Below, in pieces: positions 1 to 6,076 of a stretch of 8,180 nt of DNA (positions are counted from its first letter, which is position 1; each line of letters starts with the position of its first letter). Location: assembly GCA_945900935.1 (NCBI GenBank), contig CAMDKT010000253.1, forward strand, positions 1-8,180, written 5' to 3'. This stretch comes from Candidatus Sulfopaludibacter sp. SbA3. GTDB lineage: Bacteria > Acidobacteriota > Terriglobia > Bryobacterales > Bryobacteraceae. The notes below the pieces were generated by a model that searched no databases, was not told where the DNA came from, and saw only the letters and a list, made by a program, of their open reading frames with translations. The position numbers and the translations under genes were made by a program.

Positions 1-372
1 GTCAAGACGAAGTTCGATCACCGTGTGCCGCCGGCGAAAGCGCTGCTCCGGTGCTTTTTGGGCGGTGCGGCCATCGATGTGCCGGACGACGAGTTAATTC
101 GCGACGTTTTGGCAGAGTTGAGGGACCTGTTGGGCTTGACGTTGGCACCAAGATTTACACGAGTAACGCGGTGGCGCGAGGCGATGGCGCAGTACGGATT
201 GGGTTACAAGCTGCGCGTGGCGGAGATACGGGAGCGGGCGCTGTTACATCCGGGCCTATACCTGGCCGGGAATGCGTATACGGGGATTGGGATCCCGGAT
301 TGTATCCGCGGGGCGAAAGACGCGGTCGGAGCATCGATATTTTCTGTAGCGGGCCGCAATAGTAACGGGTGA
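1..372 (+). CDS. hemY: Protoporphyrinogen oxidase, C-terminal part (5' end outside window)
   Basis: The frame is open from the left edge (GTC at base 1) to the TGA at 370-372, giving 123 residues of the C-terminus of a larger protein. The family is recognised from a run of conserved blocks: LLRCFLGGA (about residues 15-23), a DDEL acidic stretch, then RWREAMAQYGLGYKLRV, HPGLYLAGNAYTGIGIPDCI and a short tail. The LAGNAY-GIGIPDCI block is the FAD-contacting C-terminal signature of HemG/HemY-type oxygen-dependent protoporphyrinogen oxidases. These enzymes oxidise protoporphyrinogen IX to protoporphyrin IX in the penultimate step of haem synthesis (in some Gram-positive and related lineages coproporphyrinogen is the substrate). 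A GTG at 25 is an internal codon, not a start, because family similarity continues on its left (KFDHR). The usual final CI-x-G-x-x-AA tail is slightly altered (CIRGAKDAVGASI). The N-terminal FAD-binding region lies outside the window, so the gene's integrity cannot be judged. It is convergent with the efflux operon and functionally unrelated to it. Confidence 0.88.
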   Translation, partial: VKTKFDHRVPPAKALLRCFLGGAAIDVPDDELIRDVLAELRDLLGLTLAPRFTRVTRWREAMAQYGLGYKLRVAEIRERALLHPGLYLAGNAYTGIGIPDCIRGAKDAVGASIFSVAGRNSNG

Positions 373-997
373 TCGTGCAGGCTCTTCGGCACGCTCCAGA
401 AATGATCCGGGTATGCTCTCCAGAATCGACCCACCGACCCGGCGGGGCCGTGGATGATAACGCCCGTACCCACTTGTGGCCTGCGGGGCAAGGTCCGGCG
501 CGGCGAAAAAGTCGCGGCAGTACGCACCTACGCTTTCATCGAGTGCGGTTTCACTTTCGGGCTCGGGTCCCGCTTTTTATCCCCAATGGCGGGGGGGCCG
601 AGCGGATAGAAAGACTCGCCGTGGCCGTTTGTTTTGCGGCCTCGGGGGTTGGAGGAACGATGGGCTGGGGCCTTCGTTTGGATCGGCGGAACTGGCTCGG
701 GCGGAACAGATTGGGTTGGATGGGTCAGTGGAGCGGGTGATCTTCGACGGATGGAGATCGCTCGCGTCGGGCCCCACGCTGGCGGTATTGCTGGCGGCGC
801 GGCCAGGGGCGGCGGTGGGGGAGGCGACGGGGAGGTTTCGATGCACCCAATGATGAGGGAGAGGGTGTCGGCGCATACGGGGGATAGGCACTCGTTGGGA
901 GAATTTACAGGCGTTTCTGCCGTGGCTGGAAGCGTGTTGCTGGACGGGAGTGGGGCGGCAGACGGTTTGGGGGAAGGGGGAGCTCCGAATTTCATGA
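373..997 (+). pseudogene. Eroded Cas6-like (CRISPR RNA-processing RAMP protein) relic
   Basis: There is no intact ORF here, but + strand peptide pieces in different frames follow the order of a Cas6-family protein (PF10040/COG5551 type). Frame 1, 406-588, reads SGYALQNRPTDPAGPWMITPV, like the family's YA-LFE-x-PP...P-F-V-I-x-PP block. It continues to TYAFIECGFTFGLGSRFLSP, like the YAPGE-F-x-FG-x-x-LFG...LPY block. Frame 2, 650-751, reads GWRNDGLGPSFGSAELARA followed by IGLDGSVERVIFDG, like the GLG-x-x-RG ... DG...YDG block. Frame 1 near 850 gives PMMRERV (family TPMRL-like), and at 892-909 LGEFTG (family GFVGE-like). Frame 2, 899-994, gives LQAFLPWLEA and WTGVGRQTVWGKGEL, the family's C-terminal glycine motif, before a TGA at 995. 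Disruptions seen are a TGA at 403, TGATGA at 851-856, at least three frame changes (one near a 7-G run at 591-597), and a missing central portion: about 208 codons remain, against roughly 270-320 for such proteins. The family match is from memory of consensus patterns; individual pieces are weak, and the ordered set plus the C-terminal motif is the main support. Confidence 0.5.
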
Positions 998-1038
998 ATC
1001 CGGGCGGGAGTCAACTGGGGTCACTGACGGCCGGAGGA

Positions 1039-1056
1039 GGCACCGCGGCCGGTGCC
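1039..1056. terminator. GC-rich hairpin just downstream of tolC, possible terminator
   Basis: A perfect 7-bp inverted repeat, GGCACCG and CGGTGCC, flanks a CGGC tetraloop. It begins 8 bases past the tolC stop (1064-1066) in the convergent intergenic region, where the operon transcript should end. No run of T follows on the - strand. On the + strand only TTGATT follows, so it is not a classic intrinsic terminator. It could act as a 3'-end stabilising stem or a bidirectional pause. The assignment rests on position and base pairing only. Confidence 0.35.
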
Positions 1057-1063
1057 TTGATTC

Positions 1064-2785
1064 CTACTGAATCTGAATGCCGCGGTCTTCCAAAAGATCG
1101 CCCGTCACGCGGAGCATGGTGATCTGATTGCGGCGGTACTGGATGGTCGTATTGACAAGCTGGGCTTCGGCGTTAACCAGGCGTGTCTGGGCGTCGAGCA
1201 CGAAGAAGATGACAGACGTTCCGAGATCGTACTTCTTCTGCTCGGCATCGAGCTGTTTCTGGGCGAGGTCGCGGGCGACGGCGGCGAGTTTGACCGATGC
1301 CTTGGACGACTCGACCTGGCTGGCGGCGTTCAGGACCTGTTGGCGGATGGTCTGCTCCAGGCTGCGGCGGGAGAGCGTGTCCTGGCGTTTGACGAGCACG
1401 GCGTCGGCGTAGTTGGCGGCGGCGGCGCGGTCGCGAATGGGCAGGCGCAGCGTGAGGCCGAACTGGTAGATGGGGAAGTTGAATCCGAAGACCTGATCAA
1501 GAGCGTCGGGGAAGCCGCCGCGGACGACAGTGACGTCGCTGCCGTTGCGGCTGAAGAAGTCGCCGCCGCGGCCGGTGGATGTGTAGGTTCCGCGAAGTCC
1601 GAGATCGGGGCGGAGCGCATTGGAACTCTGTTTGAGAACCAGGTCGTCTTGCGAAATGCGTTCGAGTGTGGCGCGGAGGTCGGGACGGAGACGGACGGCT
1701 TTGGAGACGGCGGCTTCGCGGTCGATCTCCTTGTCGTCATTGGGCGGAAGCGGCGTTTCGGTCAAGACGATGGGCATGTTGCGATACTTGACGTCGAGGT
1801 CCGCGCCCATCTGGCGACGCAGCGAGTCTTCGAACTGCTGCAAACGATAGCGGGCTTGGAGAACCTGGATTTCTGAAGAGGCGTAATTGGCTTCAGGCTG
1901 GTAGATGTCGAGGGGGCTGATGGCACCGAGTTCGAGCTCCTTCTTCGAGCGCTTCAAGGCTTCGGCGGAGAGTTCGAGCGCCTTCTCCTGAACGCGTAGG
2001 GTTTCCCGGCCGCCGAGGAGATCCCAATAGGCGTTTTCGGCATTGGAGATGAGCGTGAGCAGGGTGTTGAGGAAGTTTTCGTTGCTGATTTTCAGGCGGC
2101 TGCGGGCGATAGTGATCGGCAGGCGATTGACCTCGCGTCCGCGGTTGCGGAGAAGCGGCATGACGAAACTGGCCGACATCTGCGCGTTGAGAGCGGGGTT
2201 GAAGAAGCTGAACGAGTTGTTGGTGGAGATCTTGCTGGCGGTAAAACCGGCGGTATATTGCAAGCCGTTGTCGAGCGTCTGCACATAGGCGAAGTTCATC
2301 GGCTGGGACAACTGGTTGAGCGTGTTGGCGCCTTCGAGCTGGCTGGTGGACTGCGTCTTGGTGCGGGTGGACGTGAAGTTGCCGGTGAAGAACGGATCAA
2401 ACGGCGCGTAGGCGCGGGTGATGGAGTTGCGGGTGATCTCGATGTTCAGGCGTTGAATGTCGATGTCGACATTATTGGCCAGGACGAGTTGCAGATAACT
2501 GCGGAGAGAGAGCTCCAGCTTCCCTTCAGCGACGAAGTCGTCGAACTTAGAGACACCGCGCATTTCCACTGAGGGCATAGGTTCAGCCAAGTGGCGCTTG
2601 AACCAGTTTTGTTTGGGAAAAAAGGGGGCGTCGAGGAGTTCAGGGTCTTTGGTATTGGTGTGTGCAAAGGCCCGTTGCGGGGCGGGAATGACACCGATGG
2701 CGGCGGCGGGCGACTGCCATGCGAAAGAGGACTGGCAGACAAGCAGAGCTAGGGCCAGAGCGAGCAGGTGGCGATGCGATTTCAT
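1064..2785 (-). CDS. TolC-family outer-membrane efflux protein
   Basis: This 573-residue protein forms the outer-membrane duct of the pump. The N-terminus has a basic start (MKSHRH), a hydrophobic core at residues 7-17 and a likely signal-peptidase site after SFA (residue 22). A Cys at 17 lacks a good lipobox (LLVC), so a lipoprotein is less likely. Residues 25-90 are an extra N-terminal stretch. Two OEP repeats follow, about 92-330 and 350-560. Each has the helical pattern of the family: LRSYLQLVLANNVDIDIQR at 94, AENAYWDLLGGRETLRVQEK at 249, ELGAISPLDIYQPEA at 285, and the second-repeat equivalents VRLRPDLRATLERI at 364 and KYDLGTSVIFFVLDAQTRL at 518. The LGAISPLDIYQPEA and LGTSVIFFVLDAQ segments are the paired hairpin motifs typical of TolC homologues. 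The gene is last in the operon, 20 bases after the permease stop. The ATG at 2785 is chosen because the signal peptide starts there; the upstream purine-rich sequence is only a weak ribosome site. Substrate cannot be inferred. Confidence 0.93.
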   Translation of the reverse strand: MKSHRHLLALALALLVCQSSFAWQSPAAAIGVIPAPQRAFAHTNTKDPELLDAPFFPKQNWFKRHLAEPMPSVEMRGVSKFDDFVAEGKLELSLRSYLQLVLANNVDIDIQRLNIEITRNSITRAYAPFDPFFTGNFTSTRTKTQSTSQLEGANTLNQLSQPMNFAYVQTLDNGLQYTAGFTASKISTNNSFSFFNPALNAQMSASFVMPLLRNRGREVNRLPITIARSRLKISNENFLNTLLTLISNAENAYWDLLGGRETLRVQEKALELSAEALKRSKKELELGAISPLDIYQPEANYASSEIQVLQARYRLQQFEDSLRRQMGADLDVKYRNMPIVLTETPLPPNDDKEIDREAAVSKAVRLRPDLRATLERISQDDLVLKQSSNALRPDLGLRGTYTSTGRGGDFFSRNGSDVTVVRGGFPDALDQVFGFNFPIYQFGLTLRLPIRDRAAAANYADAVLVKRQDTLSRRSLEQTIRQQVLNAASQVESSKASVKLAAVARDLAQKQLDAEQKKYDLGTSVIFFVLDAQTRLVNAEAQLVNTTIQYRRNQITMLRVTGDLLEDRGIQIQ

Positions 2786-2805
2786 TGTGAAAAGTTTTCT
2801 CGTTG

Positions 2806-4059
2806 TTATTCGTAGCGGATCGCTTCAATGGGGTCGAGACGGGCGGCTTGCATGGCCGGGTAGATACCGAAAACCAGGCCGATACCGCAAGACACGCCGA
2901 AGGCGACCGCGATGGAACCGGTGGTCACAACGGTAGACCAGCCGGCTGCCGAAGCGATGAGGTGGGCAAGGGTGACGCCGAAGATGATGCCGAGCAGTCC
3001 GCCCATGATGGAGATAAGGACGGCTTCGGTGAGGAACTGGCGGATGATGTCTTTCTGTTTGGCGCCGATAGCGCGCCGGATACCGATTTCGCGGGTGCGT
3101 TCGAGCACGGTGGCGAGCATGATGTTCATGATGCCGATGCCGCCGACGAGCAGCGAGATGCCGGCGATACAGATCATGACGATGTTGAAGATGAAGCCGG
3201 TGCGGCGTTTCTGTTCGAGCAGACCGGCGGGGACGGTGATGGCGAAGTCGCCGGCGTCCTTATGTGTGGCGGTGAGAATGGCGTTAATGATGTTGGAGGT
3301 TTCGATGGAATCGGTGCCGGTTTTGACTTTGATGTACATGCCGTCGATTTCATCTTTGAGGTAGCTATTGGAGTCTTCGAAGCGGCGCATGACGGTATTG
3401 AGCGGCGCGATGACAAGGTTGTTACCGCTGGCGACTTCCAGGCCTTCGACGGAATCGGCGGTGGCTTGAGCGGCGAGGACGCCGACGACCTGCAGCCAAG
3501 TGTCGTTGATTTTAACGAATTTACCGACGGCGTGATCGAAGCCGAGCAGGTTTACTTTTGCCGCTTCGCCGAGGACGCAGACGGGGGCGGAGTTGTCATT
3601 ATCGGCGTCGTTGAAAAACCGGCCTTCGACCATACGGAGGCTGTTGATGGCCAGGTAATTGGGGAGGACGCCAATGAGAATTGGCGGTTCGGCCCCCGTC
3701 TTTGGCAGCACTTTCTGCGGTTTGAAGCGTTTCCGGGGAGTGAGATACTCGATCCCCGGGACGTTCTCGGCGATCGAGCGGAAGTCGCGAAACGACATAC
3801 CCGGCGAGATGGCGCGGCGGGCTTGGATTTCGTTGCGATCAACCGCCTCCTTGGCCTCAATGATGATGTTGTTGACACCGAGGAGGTCAATATAGCTCAT
3901 CATCTCTTTCTGGGCGCCTTCGGTGATGGACAACATCGCCACCACGGCTCCGACGCCGAAGATCATGCCGAGCATGGTTAACAAACTTCGCAGCTTGTGT
4001 ACTAACAAGCTGGCCAGGCCCATTTTTATTTCGGGCAGGATGTCGGCAAGCAACGCCAT
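2806..4059 (-). CDS. MacB-like ABC transporter permease (no ATPase domain)
   Basis: This 417-residue inner-membrane subunit belongs to a type VII (mechanotransmission, MacB/FtsX/LolCE superfamily) ABC transporter. It has transmembrane helix 1 at about 25-45 (LLTMLGMIFGVGAVVAML), a large periplasmic MacB_PCD domain at about 50-285, and three C-terminal helices near 289-316, 345-370 and 380-401. Hallmark motifs are GGIGIMNIMLATVLERTREI (306-325) with GIRRAIGA after it, the EAVLISIMGGLLGIIFG segment, and the C-terminal FGIYPAMQAARLDPIEAIRYE run. There are no Walker A, signature or Walker B motifs, so unlike E. coli MacB the ATPase must be a separate protein; none is coded in this window. The four-helix topology and neighbouring adaptor and TolC genes indicate a pump that pushes substrate from the periplasm through TolC rather than a classical importer. 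The start at 4059 is supported by AGGAG (complement of 4070-4074), 10 bases upstream. The gene follows the third adaptor by 29 bases. Confidence 0.93.
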   Translation of the reverse strand: MALLADILPEIKMGLASLLVHKLRSLLTMLGMIFGVGAVVAMLSITEGAQKEMMSYIDLLGVNNIIIEAKEAVDRNEIQARRAISPGMSFRDFRSIAENVPGIEYLTPRKRFKPQKVLPKTGAEPPILIGVLPNYLAINSLRMVEGRFFNDADNDNSAPVCVLGEAAKVNLLGFDHAVGKFVKINDTWLQVVGVLAAQATADSVEGLEVASGNNLVIAPLNTVMRRFEDSNSYLKDEIDGMYIKVKTGTDSIETSNIINAILTATHKDAGDFAITVPAGLLEQKRRTGFIFNIVMICIAGISLLVGGIGIMNIMLATVLERTREIGIRRAIGAKQKDIIRQFLTEAVLISIMGGLLGIIFGVTLAHLIASAAGWSTVVTTGSIAVAFGVSCGIGLVFGIYPAMQAARLDPIEAIRYE

Positions 4060-4088
4060 TCAGTTCAGACTCCTAAAATTTCTTGAGA

Positions 4089-6053
4089 TTACGACTTCCC
4101 GCCAGGCAGGGCGTTCATGGGACCGCCTTTATCTTCGGTTTTCTGCTTGGTGCCGGGTTTGGCTTCGGGGTTGGCCATGGCGATGGTTTCACCGGGCTTT
4201 AGGCCTTCGGCAATCACCAGCGTGGACTCACTGCGTTTGCCGATTTTGATACGGCGCGCGACAAATTTTTGACCCTCTTTCACAAAGACGACCAGATGGC
4301 CTTCCTTTTCAAAGACAGCCTGCGCGGGGATGTGGATGGCGTTGGGGATTTTTTCGACGATGATCTCGACGTCGGCCAGGAGGCCGGGACGGAGAAGGAC
4401 ATCGATATTGGAGTCCTGATCGGGCGGAGGGGGGAGTTTCGCGTTCTTCAGGTCTTCCGCAGTGAAACGACCGGAGCCGCCGGGGTTACCGCCGCCAGGA
4501 CCGCCAGGACCGCCGGGGCCGCGTCCGCCGCCGCCTTCGCCGCCACGGCCTCCGCCTTCGCCGCGCGGACGCCGGCCTTGGCCATCGCCCGCGGAGGCTT
4601 CAGGTTTCGAGGGGTCGGGCTTTGCGCCAGCGGGACGGCCAGCGCCGGTGCCCGCGGGGCGTCCCATCTTGGCCATCACGTCCTGCATCAATTTCGTGCG
4701 TTCTTCGGCGGAGAGGTCCTGCATGCTACGGCCCTTCAAGGCGGCCTGCATCGCTTCGCGCATTTTGGTGCGATCCTCAGCGGACATCGCCGCGCCGCCT
4801 GCTCCGCCGCCGGGCGCGCCCGCGCCTCCAGCGAAGGGCATACGACCGCCGCCGCCACGTTGGCCTCCACCGGCTTGTGGGTCGCCGCCGCCGGGTCCGC
4901 CACCGGGTGCCCCGCCGCTCATGTCGGGCATTCCGGGAATTCCAGGCATGCTGCCGAAGGACATAGCCATGGAGACGACGGGCGGCTTCTTGCGATTGGC
5001 CTCCGCCGTGGCTAAAATACGCTGAATCTGGTCCGGTTTCGCGCCGAGTTTCGTCAGCAGTTCTTTCATGTCGATGGTGAAAACGACGTCGAACTTCTTG
5101 GCCGGATCGGAGGACTGGACATTTGCGCTAGCCGTCGAGGACATGGTTTTGATGTGCCCTCGGAATTTCTCGTTGGGCACGGCGTCTAGGGCTAGAATGA
5201 CTTCCTGATTTTCGTTCAGGTTGGCGCGATCCAATTCCCCGACGCGGGCCACCACTTCGAGCTCCGACAGATCGAGGACATCGGCGATCGGCATGCCGGG
5301 CTGCACCTGGTCGCCTTCGCGAATGTCGGGGACGTCAAAACCGAAACCCATGCGGCTGGAACTGTTCTGGCGAACGGCCACCAGGCCCGTCATCGGCGCC
5401 AGCACTTTCACCTGGGTCAGGCGCTGCTGGGCCCGGTTCTTGTCGAGCAGGCCCTTTTGCTTCCGTTCCCGCAAAACGGCGAGCTCGGCCTCGGCCTGTT
5501 CCTGGCGCGATTTGATATCGCTTTGCAACTGGCTGAGGCGGCGCTTGGACTCTTCGAGATTCAGTTGATTTTTCTTCTGGTCGATCAGCGAAAGCAGTTC
5601 GTTGCGCTTGACCTCAAGCTCCGAACGGCGAACCGAGTAACGCGCGCGCAAAAGCTCCACTTGATCCTGATTATTGCGAATGGCCAGGTCGGCTTCGGAC
5701 TTCTTATACTGCTCGTCGATCTGGTCGATTTCCAACTGTCTCTCTTCTACGCTCGAAACGAGTTCAGCGTCATCGAATTCAATGATCAGATCCTTTTCTT
5801 TGGCGAAAGAACCGATCTCGGCGAGTCTGGTCACCTGCACGGTTCCGAACAGATTGGGCGCGGTAAGCGTGGCCGAGCGGACCGCGCGCAGTTCACCGCG
5901 GGCAAATGTGCGGACGACGATTTCCCCCTGCCGGACCTTGGCTGTGGCAATCGACTGTTGTCGCTCCGGCATCGACTGCACGAATCGGTAGCCGCCCCAC
6001 GCCGCGCCGACAATGACCCCGAGAATGATGAGGCGGATGATGAATTTACTCAT
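4089..6053 (-). CDS. Periplasmic adaptor (HlyD/MacA-like) with large Gly-rich insertion
   Basis: The product has 654 residues, about 220 more than its neighbour adaptor. An N-terminal membrane anchor lies at 5-21 (IIRLIILGVIVGAAWGG). A split biotinyl-lipoyl domain follows: first half about 60-96 (ATLTAPNLFG ... EIGSFAKEKDLIIEFDD), a long alpha-helical hairpin at about 98-212 rich in E, K, Q, R and L, and the second half at 213-228 (QVKVLAPMTGLVAVRQ). The beta-barrel runs from about 250 to 328 (VLDLSELEVVARV ... FDVVFTID) and resumes only at about 549 (NIDVLLRPGLLADVEIIVE). The membrane-proximal domain follows (IHIPAQAVFEKEGHLVVFV ... GLKPGETIAM). The insert at 330-548 interrupts the barrel exactly where the second adaptor has only a short LDKVDPR turn. 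The protein should bridge the permease and TolC. The start is supported by AGGA (complement of 6060-6063), 6 bases before the ATG; the preceding adaptor ends 23 bases upstream. The long helical hairpin favours direct contact with TolC. Confidence 0.9.
   Translation of the reverse strand: MSKFIIRLIILGVIVGAAWGGYRFVQSMPERQQSIATAKVRQGEIVVRTFARGELRAVRSATLTAPNLFGTVQVTRLAEIGSFAKEKDLIIEFDDAELVSSVEERQLEIDQIDEQYKKSEADLAIRNNQDQVELLRARYSVRRSELEVKRNELLSLIDQKKNQLNLEESKRRLSQLQSDIKSRQEQAEAELAVLRERKQKGLLDKNRAQQRLTQVKVLAPMTGLVAVRQNSSSRMGFGFDVPDIREGDQVQPGMPIADVLDLSELEVVARVGELDRANLNENQEVILALDAVPNEKFRGHIKTMSSTASANVQSSDPAKKFDVVFTIDMKELLTKLGAKPDQIQRILATAEANRKKPPVVSMAMSFGSMPGIPGMPDMSGGAPGGGPGGGDPQAGGGQRGGGGRMPFAGGAGAPGGGAGGAAMSAEDRTKMREAMQAALKGRSMQDLSAEERTKLMQDVMAKMGRPAGTGAGRPAGAKPDPSKPEASAGDGQGRRPRGEGGGRGGEGGGGRGPGGPGGPGGGNPGGSGRFTAEDLKNAKLPPPPDQDSNIDVLLRPGLLADVEIIVEKIPNAIHIPAQAVFEKEGHLVVFVKEGQKFVARRIKIGKRSESTLVIAEGLKPGETIAMANPEAKPGTKQKTEDKGGPMNALPGGKS
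4407..5066 (-). other. Insertion domain inside third adaptor: helix, Gly-rich linkers, duplicated SAE[DE]RTK helices
   Basis: Residues 330-549 of the third adaptor are laid out as follows. A short helical piece at 330-357 (KELLTKLGAKPDQIQRIL) is followed by a Met/Gly/Pro stretch at 361-422 with many GGG and GMP runs. A charged helical pair at 424-465 comes next, then a second Gly/Arg/Pro-rich stretch at 463-530 with repeated GG and GPGGPGG. A final FTAEDLKNAKLPPPPDQ leads back into the barrel. The helical pair is an internal duplication: SAEDRTKMREAMQAALKG (424) and SAEERTKLMQDVMAKMGR (448), 24 residues apart; TAEDLKNAKL (531) may be a third, degenerate copy. The Gly-rich DNA is low in complexity but the reading frame is unbroken, so it is coding and not a frameshift artefact. 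No known domain is recognised with confidence. Confidence 0.8.
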
Positions 6054-6076
6054 TGGTTTTCCTGCTCGTACCGGAA

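Noticed and set aside
204..527. A - strand frame containing GTGVIIHGPAGSVGR, resembling an AAA+ Walker A motif
   Set aside because: It lacks the Walker lysine and any following ATPase motifs. More than half of it is antisense to the conserved hemY-like C-terminus, and the rest is antisense to the Cas6-like piece DPAGPWMITPV.
547..580. SLSGSGPAF in frame 2, like the SGSGPA motif of pyrroline-5-carboxylate reductase
   Set aside because: No other ProC motif is found before or after, and frame 1 over the same bases (FIECGFTFGLGSRF) fits the ordered Cas6-like series better.
369..740. A GTG start overlapping the hemY stop (GTGA), suggesting a translationally coupled intact gene
   Set aside because: The 123-residue product has no recognisable domain, is His/Arg/Gly-rich like an off-frame read, and recognisable Cas6-like pieces lie in the other two frames. 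The overlap may mark the relic's original start but no intact gene follows.
528..995. A - strand Pro/Ser-rich frame of 155 codons
   Set aside because: Low-complexity composition expected from the complement of Gly-rich GC-rich DNA; no signal peptide, domain or ribosome site.
2803..3981. A 392-codon + strand frame, Asp/Gly-rich
   Set aside because: Exact antisense shadow of the MacB-like permease, whose family motifs are unambiguous.
4462..5025. + strand Pro-rich frames opposite the Gly-rich adaptor insert, and GC-rich repeats that might suggest a tandem-repeat element
   Set aside because: They are the complement of Gly codons in an unbroken adaptor frame; the repetitiveness is explained by the protein and no spaced identical repeats (CRISPR-like) are present.
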